Below are positions 7,976 to 14,886 of a DNA stretch of 64,000 nucleotides, in pieces. The position numbers and the translations under genes are program-made. The stretch comes from Neisseria subflava (lineage in GTDB: Bacteria > Pseudomonadota > Gammaproteobacteria > Burkholderiales > Neisseriaceae), in assembly GCF_024205705.1 (NCBI RefSeq), contig NZ_CP073115.1:744001-808000 (forward strand), read 5' to 3'. How positions within the stretch are numbered: the stretch's first letter is position 1; each line of letters starts with the position of its first letter. The notes beneath the pieces were generated by a model. That model ran no database searches. It saw only the letters and a program-made list of their open reading frames with translations, and was not told the origin of the DNA.

Positions 7976-9214
7976 TTATTCTACCTTCAAATCGCCCACC
8001 AATGCGGCAAGTGTGGACAAGCGTTGCTCGGATTTTTCCACGAATGGATTGTTCGTGTCCCAAGCGTAGCCTGCCAGAATAGATGAAATCATACGGCTGA
8101 TTTCAGGACTGCGGTTAGGCGCGTAGATGGCATTTTGGAAGCGGAAATCGTACCAACCGTTTACATAAGTGCGGAATGCGTTCACGCCGATCATCAGTTG
8201 GTCGGCAAATTCGGTTTGCCAATCGACGGCTTCGCCTTTGAGCTGTTTGCCCAACAAATCGGCAGCCAGTTTGGCAGAGTGCAGGGCAATGGTTACACCG
8301 GAGGAGAAGACGGGGTCGAGGAATTCGGCGGCGTTGCCCAAAAGGGCGAAATGTTTGCCGTATAAGGTTTTCACGTTGGCGGAATAGCCTTGGATAGAGC
8401 GGAACGGGAAGTCGTTTTCCCAAACGGCTTTATCCAAAATTTCCGCCAGCATCGGGCATTCGTACACAAATTTTTTCAACACGGCTTCTGATTCGCCGGC
8501 CAGTTTGTCGGGCGTGCCGACAACGCCGATGGAGCAGCGGTTGTCGCCGAAAGGAATCAGCCAAATCCAGACATCGCGATGTTCAGGATGCGTGTTGATC
8601 AGGATTTTGTTGCGGTCGAATTTCGGGCTGGTGATGTTGTCGTCGATATGCGTGAAGTGGGCTTGGCGCGGAGGCAGCTCAGACGGGCTTTCCAAATCTA
8701 AAAGGCGGGGCAGGACACGGCCGTAACCGCTGGCATCCAAAACGAATTTGGCAGTCAGTTCATAGTTTTCGCCTGTATCGGTTGCAACGCTCAAACATGC
8801 CATATCGCCACTGTTGTCAAATGTGGTTACGCCATGTCCGAAGCGGACATCGACGCCTTGTTTTGCCGCTTCATCAATCAGGATTTTGTCGAAGATGCCG
8901 CGGCGCACTTGATAAATAGTACCGGGGCCGTCTGAAAATTTTTCAGTAAAGTTGAAATCTGTGTAACGGCTGCCCCATGAAAACGCAGCGCCGTCTTTAA
9001 ATTGAAAGCTGGGCTCGGCATGCACTGCATCGGCAAAACTGGCTTCTTCCAACATTTCCATGCAATGCGGCAACAGGCTTTCGCCGATGACAAAGCGCGG
9101 GAAATGTTGTTTTTCCAATACGCAAACTTTAAAGCCTTGTTTGTTCAGCAAAGCGGAAGCAACCGAACCTGAAGGACCTGCGCCGATAACGGCAACGTCA
9201 AATTCTACGGACAT
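7976..9214 (-). CDS. FAD-dependent oxidoreductase, flavin halogenase-like
   Basis: A 412-residue flavoprotein. The FAD-binding GAGPSG motif is at residues 11-16, and FPRFVIGESLLP (38-49) is the block shared by flavin-dependent halogenases and geranylgeranyl-reductase-like enzymes. It also carries the two marks of halogenases: a Lys in FKDGAAFSWG (Lys73), matching the lysine proposed to carry HOCl/HOBr, and WIWLIP (216-221), which fits WxWxIP. A flavoprotein of this type is known in aryl polyene clusters, and Xanthomonas xanthomonadin is brominated, so halogenation of the polyene is a reasonable hypothesis. It could instead be a desaturase or reductase. AAAGG lies about 9 bases before the ATG. 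One DUS is coded inside. Confidence 0.82.
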   Translation of the reverse strand: MSVEFDVAVIGAGPSGSVASALLNKQGFKVCVLEKQHFPRFVIGESLLPHCMEMLEEASFADAVHAEPSFQFKDGAAFSWGSRYTDFNFTEKFSDGPGTIYQVRRGIFDKILIDEAAKQGVDVRFGHGVTTFDNSGDMACLSVATDTGENYELTAKFVLDASGYGRVLPRLLDLESPSELPPRQAHFTHIDDNITSPKFDRNKILINTHPEHRDVWIWLIPFGDNRCSIGVVGTPDKLAGESEAVLKKFVYECPMLAEILDKAVWENDFPFRSIQGYSANVKTLYGKHFALLGNAAEFLDPVFSSGVTIALHSAKLAADLLGKQLKGEAVDWQTEFADQLMIGVNAFRTYVNGWYDFRFQNAIYAPNRSPEISRMISSILAGYAWDTNNPFVEKSEQRLSTLAALVGDLKVE

Positions 9215-9347
9215 TTGAAAATACCTTTGATTTTAATGATAAAAAAATGTTTAAACTAGCGTCTGAAGTTTTTCAGACGGCCTCTTACAACGTGACGATA
9301 GAAGTTGAAAAAATATCGCTTCAATTTCAATCGTCTTTATCTTTTGT

Positions 9348-11666
9348 CTAATTTTTCAACAATGTGCCTGCCAGCCAAATATTGAATACCACGCCGATGG
9401 TAACCGTCATGCCGAACGCGGCAACAGCGGGCGTGCTGCTGATGGCGAGCAGGGCAAAGGAAATGGCTGTCGTCGCGGCGGCAAGCAGCATACCGCCTAA
9501 TTTTGCCGGGGCGCTGTGGTGTGCGGTGGCGGCATAGACGGCATAGTCCACGCCGATGGCGGACACTAAAAGCAGGCCGAACATGGCAAACAGGCTGACG
9601 GGAATGCCTGCCAAACCAAGTACGGCAACGGTGCAGATGGCGGCGGCCAGCGGTACGGCAAGGACTTTGCTGCCGCGTTTGAAACCAAACATTTTCCATA
9701 AAAGCAGCCATGCCAACGCATAGGAAGCCAGTTTCAACCATGCGGCCTGATTGCGCGTGTGGTGGAAAAGCTCGTTTAAGTGGGCGCGCTTGTCTGCCCA
9801 ATGTACGCCGGAGATGTGTTGCGCCACGGCGCGTACGGCGGCTTCATCGGTCATGCCGTTCAAACGCACGACGGCAGCAAAACGACCTGGTTCCACTTCG
9901 CCCAAATACAAGGAACGCCAAGCCTCTGCCAAATCGGTATTCAGGCCGTCTGAAAGCGATAATGGTTGTGTGTCGGCAGCTTGCAGCAGGGCATCGCGTA
10001 CGGTTTTGCGCGGAATACCGATTTCGGTAAGCGGTTTCCAGCTATCAGGCAACTTGGTCAATTCGCGCAGGCGGTTTTGCAGTTTTTGCTGTTCCGTTGT
10101 CGGCAGGATGAATTGGTCGGGCGATTGGATGCCGGATAGTTTGCCTTGCGCGATTAAGGGCTGCAGGGCGCGACCGAGTTCGGCGGTTTTCTTCAACAGG
10201 GCATCTTCACTTTGTGCTTCGGCCACCAAATATTTGCCGCCAAAATCCGTGCCGCTCAACTGGCCGATTTGTTGTACTTCGGTCAACATCGCGGTCGGCA
10301 TATTGACCCATTGACGGATGTCGTCACGCCAGTCGCTGCGCCACAGTCCGACTGCCAGCAAAATTCCGCCCACGATTAACCAACCGCGTTTGTGCAGGCG
10401 GTTTTTCAGACGGCCTGATAAGGAATAGAGCTTTTCGGTTAATGCGGCAAAAGGCACGGTTTTGGCACGGTAGCGGCGAAACAGCGGCGGCAGCCATAAA
10501 ACGGTGGCACCAAACGCGCCAAATAAGGCAAAGCCTGAAAATACGGCGGTTTGGCGCAGTACAGGCAAAGGGGTGAACCACAGCAGCGCGTAGCCCAAGA
10601 CGGTAATTGTCAGGCTGACGGCAAAACTTGGCAAGACATGTTTTATTGCCGATTCAGCCTGCCAAACGGTCTTTTCAGACGGCCCGAATACCGACGGAGC
10701 AAGCCAGTGCAACGGGAAATCCACCAACATCCCCACCAAGCTGGTGCCGATAACGATGGTCAGGATATGCACTTCGCCGAATACTAATAAAGCGACCGCC
10801 AATCCGGTCAACATACCAGCGGCCAGCGGCAAGGACAGCAAAAATACTCGGCCGCTGCGGAAGACCCACAACAGCAGCGCAAAGGTCAGCCCAAGTCCGA
10901 TCATGCTCATCAGCCGACTTTCTTTTTCTGCGGCTGCTTTGGATACGGCGGCGAACAATGCGCCACCTGCGCTTAAGGTTTCCGCACCGTTTTCCGAAGC
11001 GATTTGACGGCTTTGCGCCATCAGCGACAAGAGGGCATCGTTGCCGGAAAATTGATCGCCACCGGCGAGCCGTCCGCGCAGGAATACCCAAGTTTTGCCT
11101 TTGTCTTCGGCAAACAGCATGCCGTTGTCCATGTCCCACTGCAAACGGCTTTGCGGATTGGCTTTGTCGGCAACAAAGCGTCCGAAGCCCAGCCAGTCTT
11201 GTTCTAAAGACAAAGGCGAGGGCGCGGCAAACGGATTGGCCGCGGCTTCTGCCCGAGCCTGAAAATAGGCTTGCGGCTGCTCAAACAGCAGGCGGATTTC
11301 GTCTTGCGGCAAAACCGCCAAGCTCAGTTTCTGCATATCCGCCCGCACTTTGTCCAAATTCGGCGTCATGCTGCTGTCGACTTGTTCAAATACGCCGCTT
11401 TTGCGCCATGTGTCGGCAATTTGTGCGGCCGTCTGAAAAGCGGTTTCGGCATCGGTACTGCCTGCAAGCAAAATAACTTGTGAATTGAGCTGCGCTTCTG
11501 CGGCTTTATCCGCGGCCGTCAGTAAGGCATCGGGTTGCTGCTCGCTTGGTAACAACGCGGTCAAATCGGTTTGGATGCGCGCTTGTGAAGCAAAGGCATA
11601 AACCAAAAACAGGGTAAGAAACAGGATAAGGGCAGTATAGAGGCGGTTTAGGAGGCGAAGATTCAT
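9348..11666 (-). CDS. MMPL/RND-family lipid exporter of aryl polyene locus
   Basis: A 772-residue inner-membrane transporter of the MMPL class. One N-terminal helix (LYTALILFLTLFLVYAFA) is followed by a periplasmic domain, a block of about five helices from SMIGLGLTFALLLW, a second periplasmic domain and a second helix block ending VVFNIWLAGTLLKN: two repeats of the RND plan. The acidic residues within the membrane in LVDFPLHWL and IGVDYAVYA are the expected proton-relay positions. MMPL exporters accompany aryl polyene genes and probably flip the polyene lipid to the periplasm. Four DUS are coded inside, and the start codon directly follows another DUS with only a weak ribosome site. Confidence 0.85.
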   Translation of the reverse strand: MNLRLLNRLYTALILFLTLFLVYAFASQARIQTDLTALLPSEQQPDALLTAADKAAEAQLNSQVILLAGSTDAETAFQTAAQIADTWRKSGVFEQVDSSMTPNLDKVRADMQKLSLAVLPQDEIRLLFEQPQAYFQARAEAAANPFAAPSPLSLEQDWLGFGRFVADKANPQSRLQWDMDNGMLFAEDKGKTWVFLRGRLAGGDQFSGNDALLSLMAQSRQIASENGAETLSAGGALFAAVSKAAAEKESRLMSMIGLGLTFALLLWVFRSGRVFLLSLPLAAGMLTGLAVALLVFGEVHILTIVIGTSLVGMLVDFPLHWLAPSVFGPSEKTVWQAESAIKHVLPSFAVSLTITVLGYALLWFTPLPVLRQTAVFSGFALFGAFGATVLWLPPLFRRYRAKTVPFAALTEKLYSLSGRLKNRLHKRGWLIVGGILLAVGLWRSDWRDDIRQWVNMPTAMLTEVQQIGQLSGTDFGGKYLVAEAQSEDALLKKTAELGRALQPLIAQGKLSGIQSPDQFILPTTEQQKLQNRLRELTKLPDSWKPLTEIGIPRKTVRDALLQAADTQPLSLSDGLNTDLAEAWRSLYLGEVEPGRFAAVVRLNGMTDEAAVRAVAQHISGVHWADKRAHLNELFHHTRNQAAWLKLASYALAWLLLWKMFGFKRGSKVLAVPLAAAICTVAVLGLAGIPVSLFAMFGLLLVSAIGVDYAVYAATAHHSAPAKLGGMLLAAATTAISFALLAISSTPAVAAFGMTVTIGVVFNIWLAGTLLKN

Positions 11667-11759
11667 CGTTCAGACGGCCTTTTGCAAATGCTGCTGTTGG
11701 TGTGCGGAATAAGTAAAAGTGCAGTAAATTAAATCAGATTATTATTATTTTGTCAGTTG

Positions 11760-12377
11760 TTAGATAGTTTGCCGGTCGGTTAAATCATTGGGCTTGAGCG
11801 AACCGAAAAACTGCCATTGCAGAGCGACGGCGTTGTCCTTCCAAACGCAGGCAAGTGCCATCGTATCCGCCAAAATCGCGCTTGTGCCGTGCCAATCGGT
11901 TTGCTTTCCAGCGCGTAAACCGACGGGTTGCCCTGAATCGAAAACATAGCCGACCGATTTCATATCCGACGGAAAATCCAAATTCGCAGCTTTAATCAAG
12001 GCTTCCTTGAAACACCATAATCGGTAAAACGTTTCAGACGGCCAGTTTGCCGTTTCCAAATAGTCTTGTTCTTCCTGTGTGCAGATCAAAGCCGACAGCG
12101 CTTTAAAATCACGCGGGCGGATAAATTCGATATCGACACCGGCTGTTAAGGGCTGAGGCGCACACAATAAAGCGGCAAAGCCTTGACTGTGGCTCAGCGA
12201 TACAGTCGGTAAATCGGTTTGCTGTTTTAATGCGCGGCTGACTTGCCAGTCTTGACGCTGCGCCAGTTGTGGCGTGGCAGCCAAACGTTGGGAGTCGGTT
12301 GCGTTTAGAGAGACATGGTCGTAGCAGGCGGCAAAAGACGGATCGGCCAGTAGGCAGTGAAGGGGTGTCGTATCCAT
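11760..12377 (-). CDS. 4'-phosphopantetheinyl transferase, Sfp type
   Basis: Transfers phosphopantetheine from CoA to acyl carrier proteins. The Sfp-type motifs are present: SLSHSQGFAA (60-69), GVDIE (80-84, with metal ligands Asp82 and Glu84) and WCFKEALIKA (121-130, Glu125 and Lys129). Length is 205 residues. Because Neisseria also needs AcpS for fatty acid synthesis, a second transferase next to a ketosynthase suggests activation of dedicated polyene carrier proteins. I chose the ATG at 12377; a TTG six codons upstream lies within a hairpin stem. No convincing ribosome-binding site precedes either. It is the first gene of the five-gene minus-strand run. One DUS is in the coding region. Confidence 0.87.
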   Translation of the reverse strand: MDTTPLHCLLADPSFAACYDHVSLNATDSQRLAATPQLAQRQDWQVSRALKQQTDLPTVSLSHSQGFAALLCAPQPLTAGVDIEFIRPRDFKALSALICTQEEQDYLETANWPSETFYRLWCFKEALIKAANLDFPSDMKSVGYVFDSGQPVGLRAGKQTDWHGTSAILADTMALACVWKDNAVALQWQFFGSLKPNDLTDRQTI

Positions 12378-12386
12378 AAAATAGAG

Positions 12387-12419
12387 AAATGCCAAACTTC
12401 ATATTGAAGTCCGGCATTT
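12387..12419 (-). terminator. hairpin between lipoprotein and PPTase genes
   Basis: AAATGCC pairs with GGCATTT, and the inner ACTTCA with TGAAGT, giving a long stem not built from DUS. It follows the lipoprotein stop and ends 10 bases before the PPTase start codon. Confidence 0.75.
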
Positions 12420-12429
12420 TTGACATTGC

Positions 12430-12942
12430 TTAGTGGAAGCTACCTTTCAAAACCACACGGCTGTTGAATGTAGCGATGTGGCATTCGTACTCGTTACCGC
12501 CTTTGGTCACTTTGTCAAAGTAGCTAACCAGATGAACGGATTTGGCTTTTTTGCGTTGAGCAGTGCTTTGGAAGCGTTTAACCGCGCTCAGGAATGCGCG
12601 TTGGCAGGTTTCATCAGGGGTTTTGCCGACTGAGTTGGAGATTTGACGGGAAGTCAAAGTCGCGCCGGATGTGCTGCCGTAGTGAACGCGGATGCTAGGA
12701 TCCAAAGCGGATTTGGCTTCGGCAGAGTTCAAAGCCACATCGACTTTACACATATAAATATCGTTTTGACCTTTGCCATTGACTTTATGGCCTTCACCCA
12801 TGCTGCGGCAGGCAGAACCGGCGGCAGTTGTTTTTTGAGTAGAAGTTTGAGAGGAGGAAGTAGATGGTTGGGAATTGCCGGATTGTGAGCAGGCGGCAAG
12901 CATCAGGGCGGATACGGCAACCAAAGCAGAAAAACGTAACAT
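12430..12942 (-). CDS. lipoprotein of unknown function with Ser/Thr/Gln linker
   Basis: A 170-residue predicted lipoprotein: signal with lipobox MLAAC (Cys18), then a flexible Ser/Thr/Gln linker (about residues 20-42), then a compact domain with four cysteines (SACRSMG, IYMCKVD, DETCQRA, YECHIAT) that could form two disulfides. The linker followed by a globular domain is typical of surface or periplasmic lipoproteins. I do not recognise the family. GGAG is present just before the ATG. It has its own terminator downstream and an AT-rich 200-base upstream region shared with the divergent tRNA-Ser. Nothing ties it to the pigment genes except position. Confidence 0.8.
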   Translation of the reverse strand: MLRFSALVAVSALMLAACSQSGNSQPSTSSSQTSTQKTTAAGSACRSMGEGHKVNGKGQNDIYMCKVDVALNSAEAKSALDPSIRVHYGSTSGATLTSRQISNSVGKTPDETCQRAFLSAVKRFQSTAQRKKAKSVHLVSYFDKVTKGGNEYECHIATFNSRVVLKGSFH

Positions 12943-13099
12943 ACGAACTCCTTTGTAATAAGGGGTGTGAAAAAAGGTTTACAGAAAACAGAATCATTTT
13001 AACATATATGAAAGAAGTATAAAAATAGGATGATGCAAAAAATATTATATTTTTATTTAAATGATTTCATGGCGTTAAGAAAGTTTGAGGCGGTAATGC

Positions 13100-13128
13100 T
13101 TGACGAAGAAGGGCAGAAAGCGTATATT
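13100..13128 (+). promoter_or_regulatory. sigma-70 promoter of tRNA-Ser
   Basis: TTGACG (13100-13105) and TATATT (13123-13128) are separated by 17 bases and lie 13 bases before the mature tRNA 5' end, an ideal arrangement for a stable RNA promoter. Confidence 0.8.
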
Positions 13129-13141
13129 GCGGTCTTCCTTA

Positions 13142-13234
13142 GGAGTAATGGCTGAGAGGCTGAAGGCACTTCCCTGCTAAGGAAGCATGTGGGGTCAACC
13201 TGCATCGAGGGTTCGAATCCCTCTTACTCCGCCA
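13142..13234 (+). tRNA. tRNA-Ser (anticodon GCT)
   Basis: A class II tRNA of 93 bases. Acceptor arms GGAGTAA and TTACTCC pair, the discriminator is G and CCA is encoded (13232-13234). The anticodon stem CTTCC/GGAAG encloses loop CTGCTAA, giving anticodon GCT, which reads AGC and AGU. The long variable arm (around GCATGTGGGGTCAACCTGC) is characteristic of serine tRNAs, and the T arm holds GTTCGAATC. Confidence 0.97.
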
Positions 13235-13242
13235 AATATGAA

Positions 13243-13270
13243 AGACACCGTTTATACGGTGTCTTTTTTA
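13243..13270 (+). terminator. rho-independent terminator of tRNA-Ser
   Basis: AGACACCGT and ACGGTGTCT form a perfect nine-pair stem with a four-base loop followed by a T run, eight bases after the tRNA CCA. Confidence 0.92.
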
Positions 13271-13314
13271 TTATCCGGAATTTCTTGAAATCCAAGTCCG
13301 TCTGAAAGTGTGAA

Positions 13315-13875
13315 ATGAACGATTTGATTATTCTAAACAAGCCTTATGGCGTGATTTGCCAGTTTTCTGCACATGAAAAACATCAGTGCCTTAAGGATTT
13401 TGTCGAGAAACCGGGATTTTATCCGGCCGGCCGTTTGGATACGGACAGCGAGGGTTTGCTGCTGCTGACCAATAATGGCCGTTTGCAGGCGCAGATTGCC
13501 GACCCGAAATTCAAGCAGGTTAAAACTTATTGGGCGCAGGTGGAGGGTTCTCCTGATGAAGCCAAATTGGATTTATTGCGCCGTGGCGTAGATTTGGGCG
13601 ATTTTGTCACCCGTCCGGCCGAGGTCAGGGTATTGGAAGAGGGTGAAGCGGATGTTTTATGGCCGCGCGTGCCACCGATTCGCGTGCGCAAGTCTGTGCC
13701 TGATTTTTGGGTGGAAATCAAAATTTCGGAAGGGAAAAACCGTCAAGTGCGAAGGATGACGGCGAAAGCAGGCTTTCCGTGTTTACGCTTGGTCCGTGTG
13801 GCAATAGGCCGTCTGAATCTGTTTGATTTGAATTTGGAATTGGGACAATGGCAGTTTGCGCCGCATCGTCCTTAA
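13315..13875 (+). CDS. rluE: 23S rRNA pseudouridine synthase, RsuA/RluE family
   Basis: Converts a uridine in 23S rRNA to pseudouridine; RluE of E. coli acts on U2457. The protein (186 residues) is short and lacks the N-terminal S4 domain of RluB and RsuA, as RluE does. The catalytic block GRLDTDSEGLL has Asp42, and the C-terminal signature KISEGKNRQVRRM is present. The gene starts directly after a degenerate DUS, ends at a DUS hairpin and has one DUS inside. Target-site assignment is by family only. Confidence 0.88.
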   Translation: MNDLIILNKPYGVICQFSAHEKHQCLKDFVEKPGFYPAGRLDTDSEGLLLLTNNGRLQAQIADPKFKQVKTYWAQVEGSPDEAKLDLLRRGVDLGDFVTRPAEVRVLEEGEADVLWPRVPPIRVRKSVPDFWVEIKISEGKNRQVRRMTAKAGFPCLRLVRVAIGRLNLFDLNLELGQWQFAPHRP

Positions 13876-13887
13876 ATAGGATGAATA

Positions 13888-13916
13888 AAGACCGTCTGAA
13901 ATATTCAGACGGCCTT
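13888..13916. terminator. paired-DUS terminator (one arm altered)
   Basis: AGACCGTCTGAA and TTCAGACGGCCTT, one arm carrying a base change, lie between the converging rluE and DUF4198 genes. Confidence 0.75.
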
Positions 13917-13930
13917 TTGTTATCGAAAAA

Positions 13931-14737
13931 TTAATGATGTGAATGACCGATTTGGAAGGTCATTGTGGTGTAGTTCGCCTGTTTTTGGCACACGCTTTGA
14001 TCGGGGAAATCGGCTTTGTGTTCTACGCTGGCTTTCCAGAAGCCTTGGCGCAATGGAATGATGCTGACTTCGCCTTTGTCATCGGTGGTGTCGGAGAAGG
14101 CTTGGGCTTCGGTTTTATGGGTTTTGCTGCGGTCGCTGGTGTCGAAGCCGTCAAATGTGGCGGTAACGGTGGCGTTAGGCAGCGGCTCGCCATTGAAGAG
14201 GACGCGGACTTTGAAGCGTTCGCCGACGTGTACGTTGGCTGGGTTGTCCAAAGGTACGATTTCCAAATGTTGGCCGACTTGCTTGGTAATGATGGCAGTA
14301 TCTGCGCTTTCGTGGCCGACATTGACGATGTTTTTGCCGAACATACGGGTTTGTTCGCAATAGCTTGCATCAGGCATTTCTTTGATGCTTGCCTGCTTCC
14401 AGCCCGCGCTGTTTTTTGACCAGAAAGTCGGTTGGTATTCAGCGGTTACCAAGTAGCTACCGTCTTTGACCGGCAGTTTGCTGCGGTATTGGTAATTGTA
14501 TGTGCCTTTTTGAATCATGTTTTCTTTGCCTTTTTCAGTCACCAGTTGCATGGGTTTGCTGAAAATGTGCAGGCGGTCTTTGGCGATCGGCTCGAGCTCT
14601 GGGAATTCGCCATAGCCCAATTCGGCTTCAAGGTATTCGCCGCCATGTGTGTGGGCGGTTTCAACCCAAACGCGGTGGGCGTGGGTGGCAGTGCTGAACA
14701 GGAAGGCGAATGCGATAAGCAAAGCGGTTTTTTTCAA
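13931..14737 (-). CDS. DUF4198 (NikM-like) periplasmic protein, probable Zur target
   Basis: A 268-residue secreted protein: signal peptide LLIAFAFLFSTATHA, then the DUF4198 start HRVWVETAHTHGGEYLEAEL. DUF4198 proteins accompany metal-uptake systems (Ni, Co, Zn) and are thought to bind metal in the periplasm; the protein ends HSHH, another possible metal site. I place the start at a TTG (14737): GGAGAG lies five bases upstream and the signal peptide begins exactly there, whereas an upstream ATG at 14800 would put the Zur-type operator inside the gene. Upstream is a near-perfect Zur box, so zinc starvation probably induces it. The metal specificity is inferred from that site, not from the protein. 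Confidence 0.82.
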   Translation of the reverse strand: MKKTALLIAFAFLFSTATHAHRVWVETAHTHGGEYLEAELGYGEFPELEPIAKDRLHIFSKPMQLVTEKGKENMIQKGTYNYQYRSKLPVKDGSYLVTAEYQPTFWSKNSAGWKQASIKEMPDASYCEQTRMFGKNIVNVGHESADTAIITKQVGQHLEIVPLDNPANVHVGERFKVRVLFNGEPLPNATVTATFDGFDTSDRSKTHKTEAQAFSDTTDDKGEVSIIPLRQGFWKASVEHKADFPDQSVCQKQANYTTMTFQIGHSHH

Positions 14738-14784
14738 GATTTCTCTCCGATTTTCGATGTGTAGAAAAGATAGAATAAATCGTT

Positions 14785-14799
14785 CGTTATAATATAACA
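14785..14799 (-). promoter_or_regulatory. Zur box upstream of DUF4198 gene
   Basis: The 15-base sequence CGTTATAATATAACA matches the meningococcal Zur consensus TGTTATDNHATAACA at all but the first position. It lies about 50 bases before the proposed TTG start, over an AT-rich promoter region. Confidence 0.75.
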
Positions 14800-14820
14800 A
14801 AATTATTTAAATTTAAAGAG

Positions 14821-14848
14821 AGGCCGTCTGAAAATTTCAGACGGCCTT
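14821..14848. terminator. paired-DUS hairpin
   Basis: Perfect inverted AG-DUS pair with a four-base loop after the radA stop on the minus strand, and upstream of the DUF4198 regulatory region. Confidence 0.8.
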
Positions 14849-14886
14849 TTAGCTGATTGTTTTTTGAGTCGGATTATTGAAACGGT

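Noticed and set aside
13142..13234. tRNA-Ser as an integration site for the pigment genes
   Set aside because: No integrase and no second copy of the tRNA 3' end was seen, and a separate lipoprotein gene lies between.
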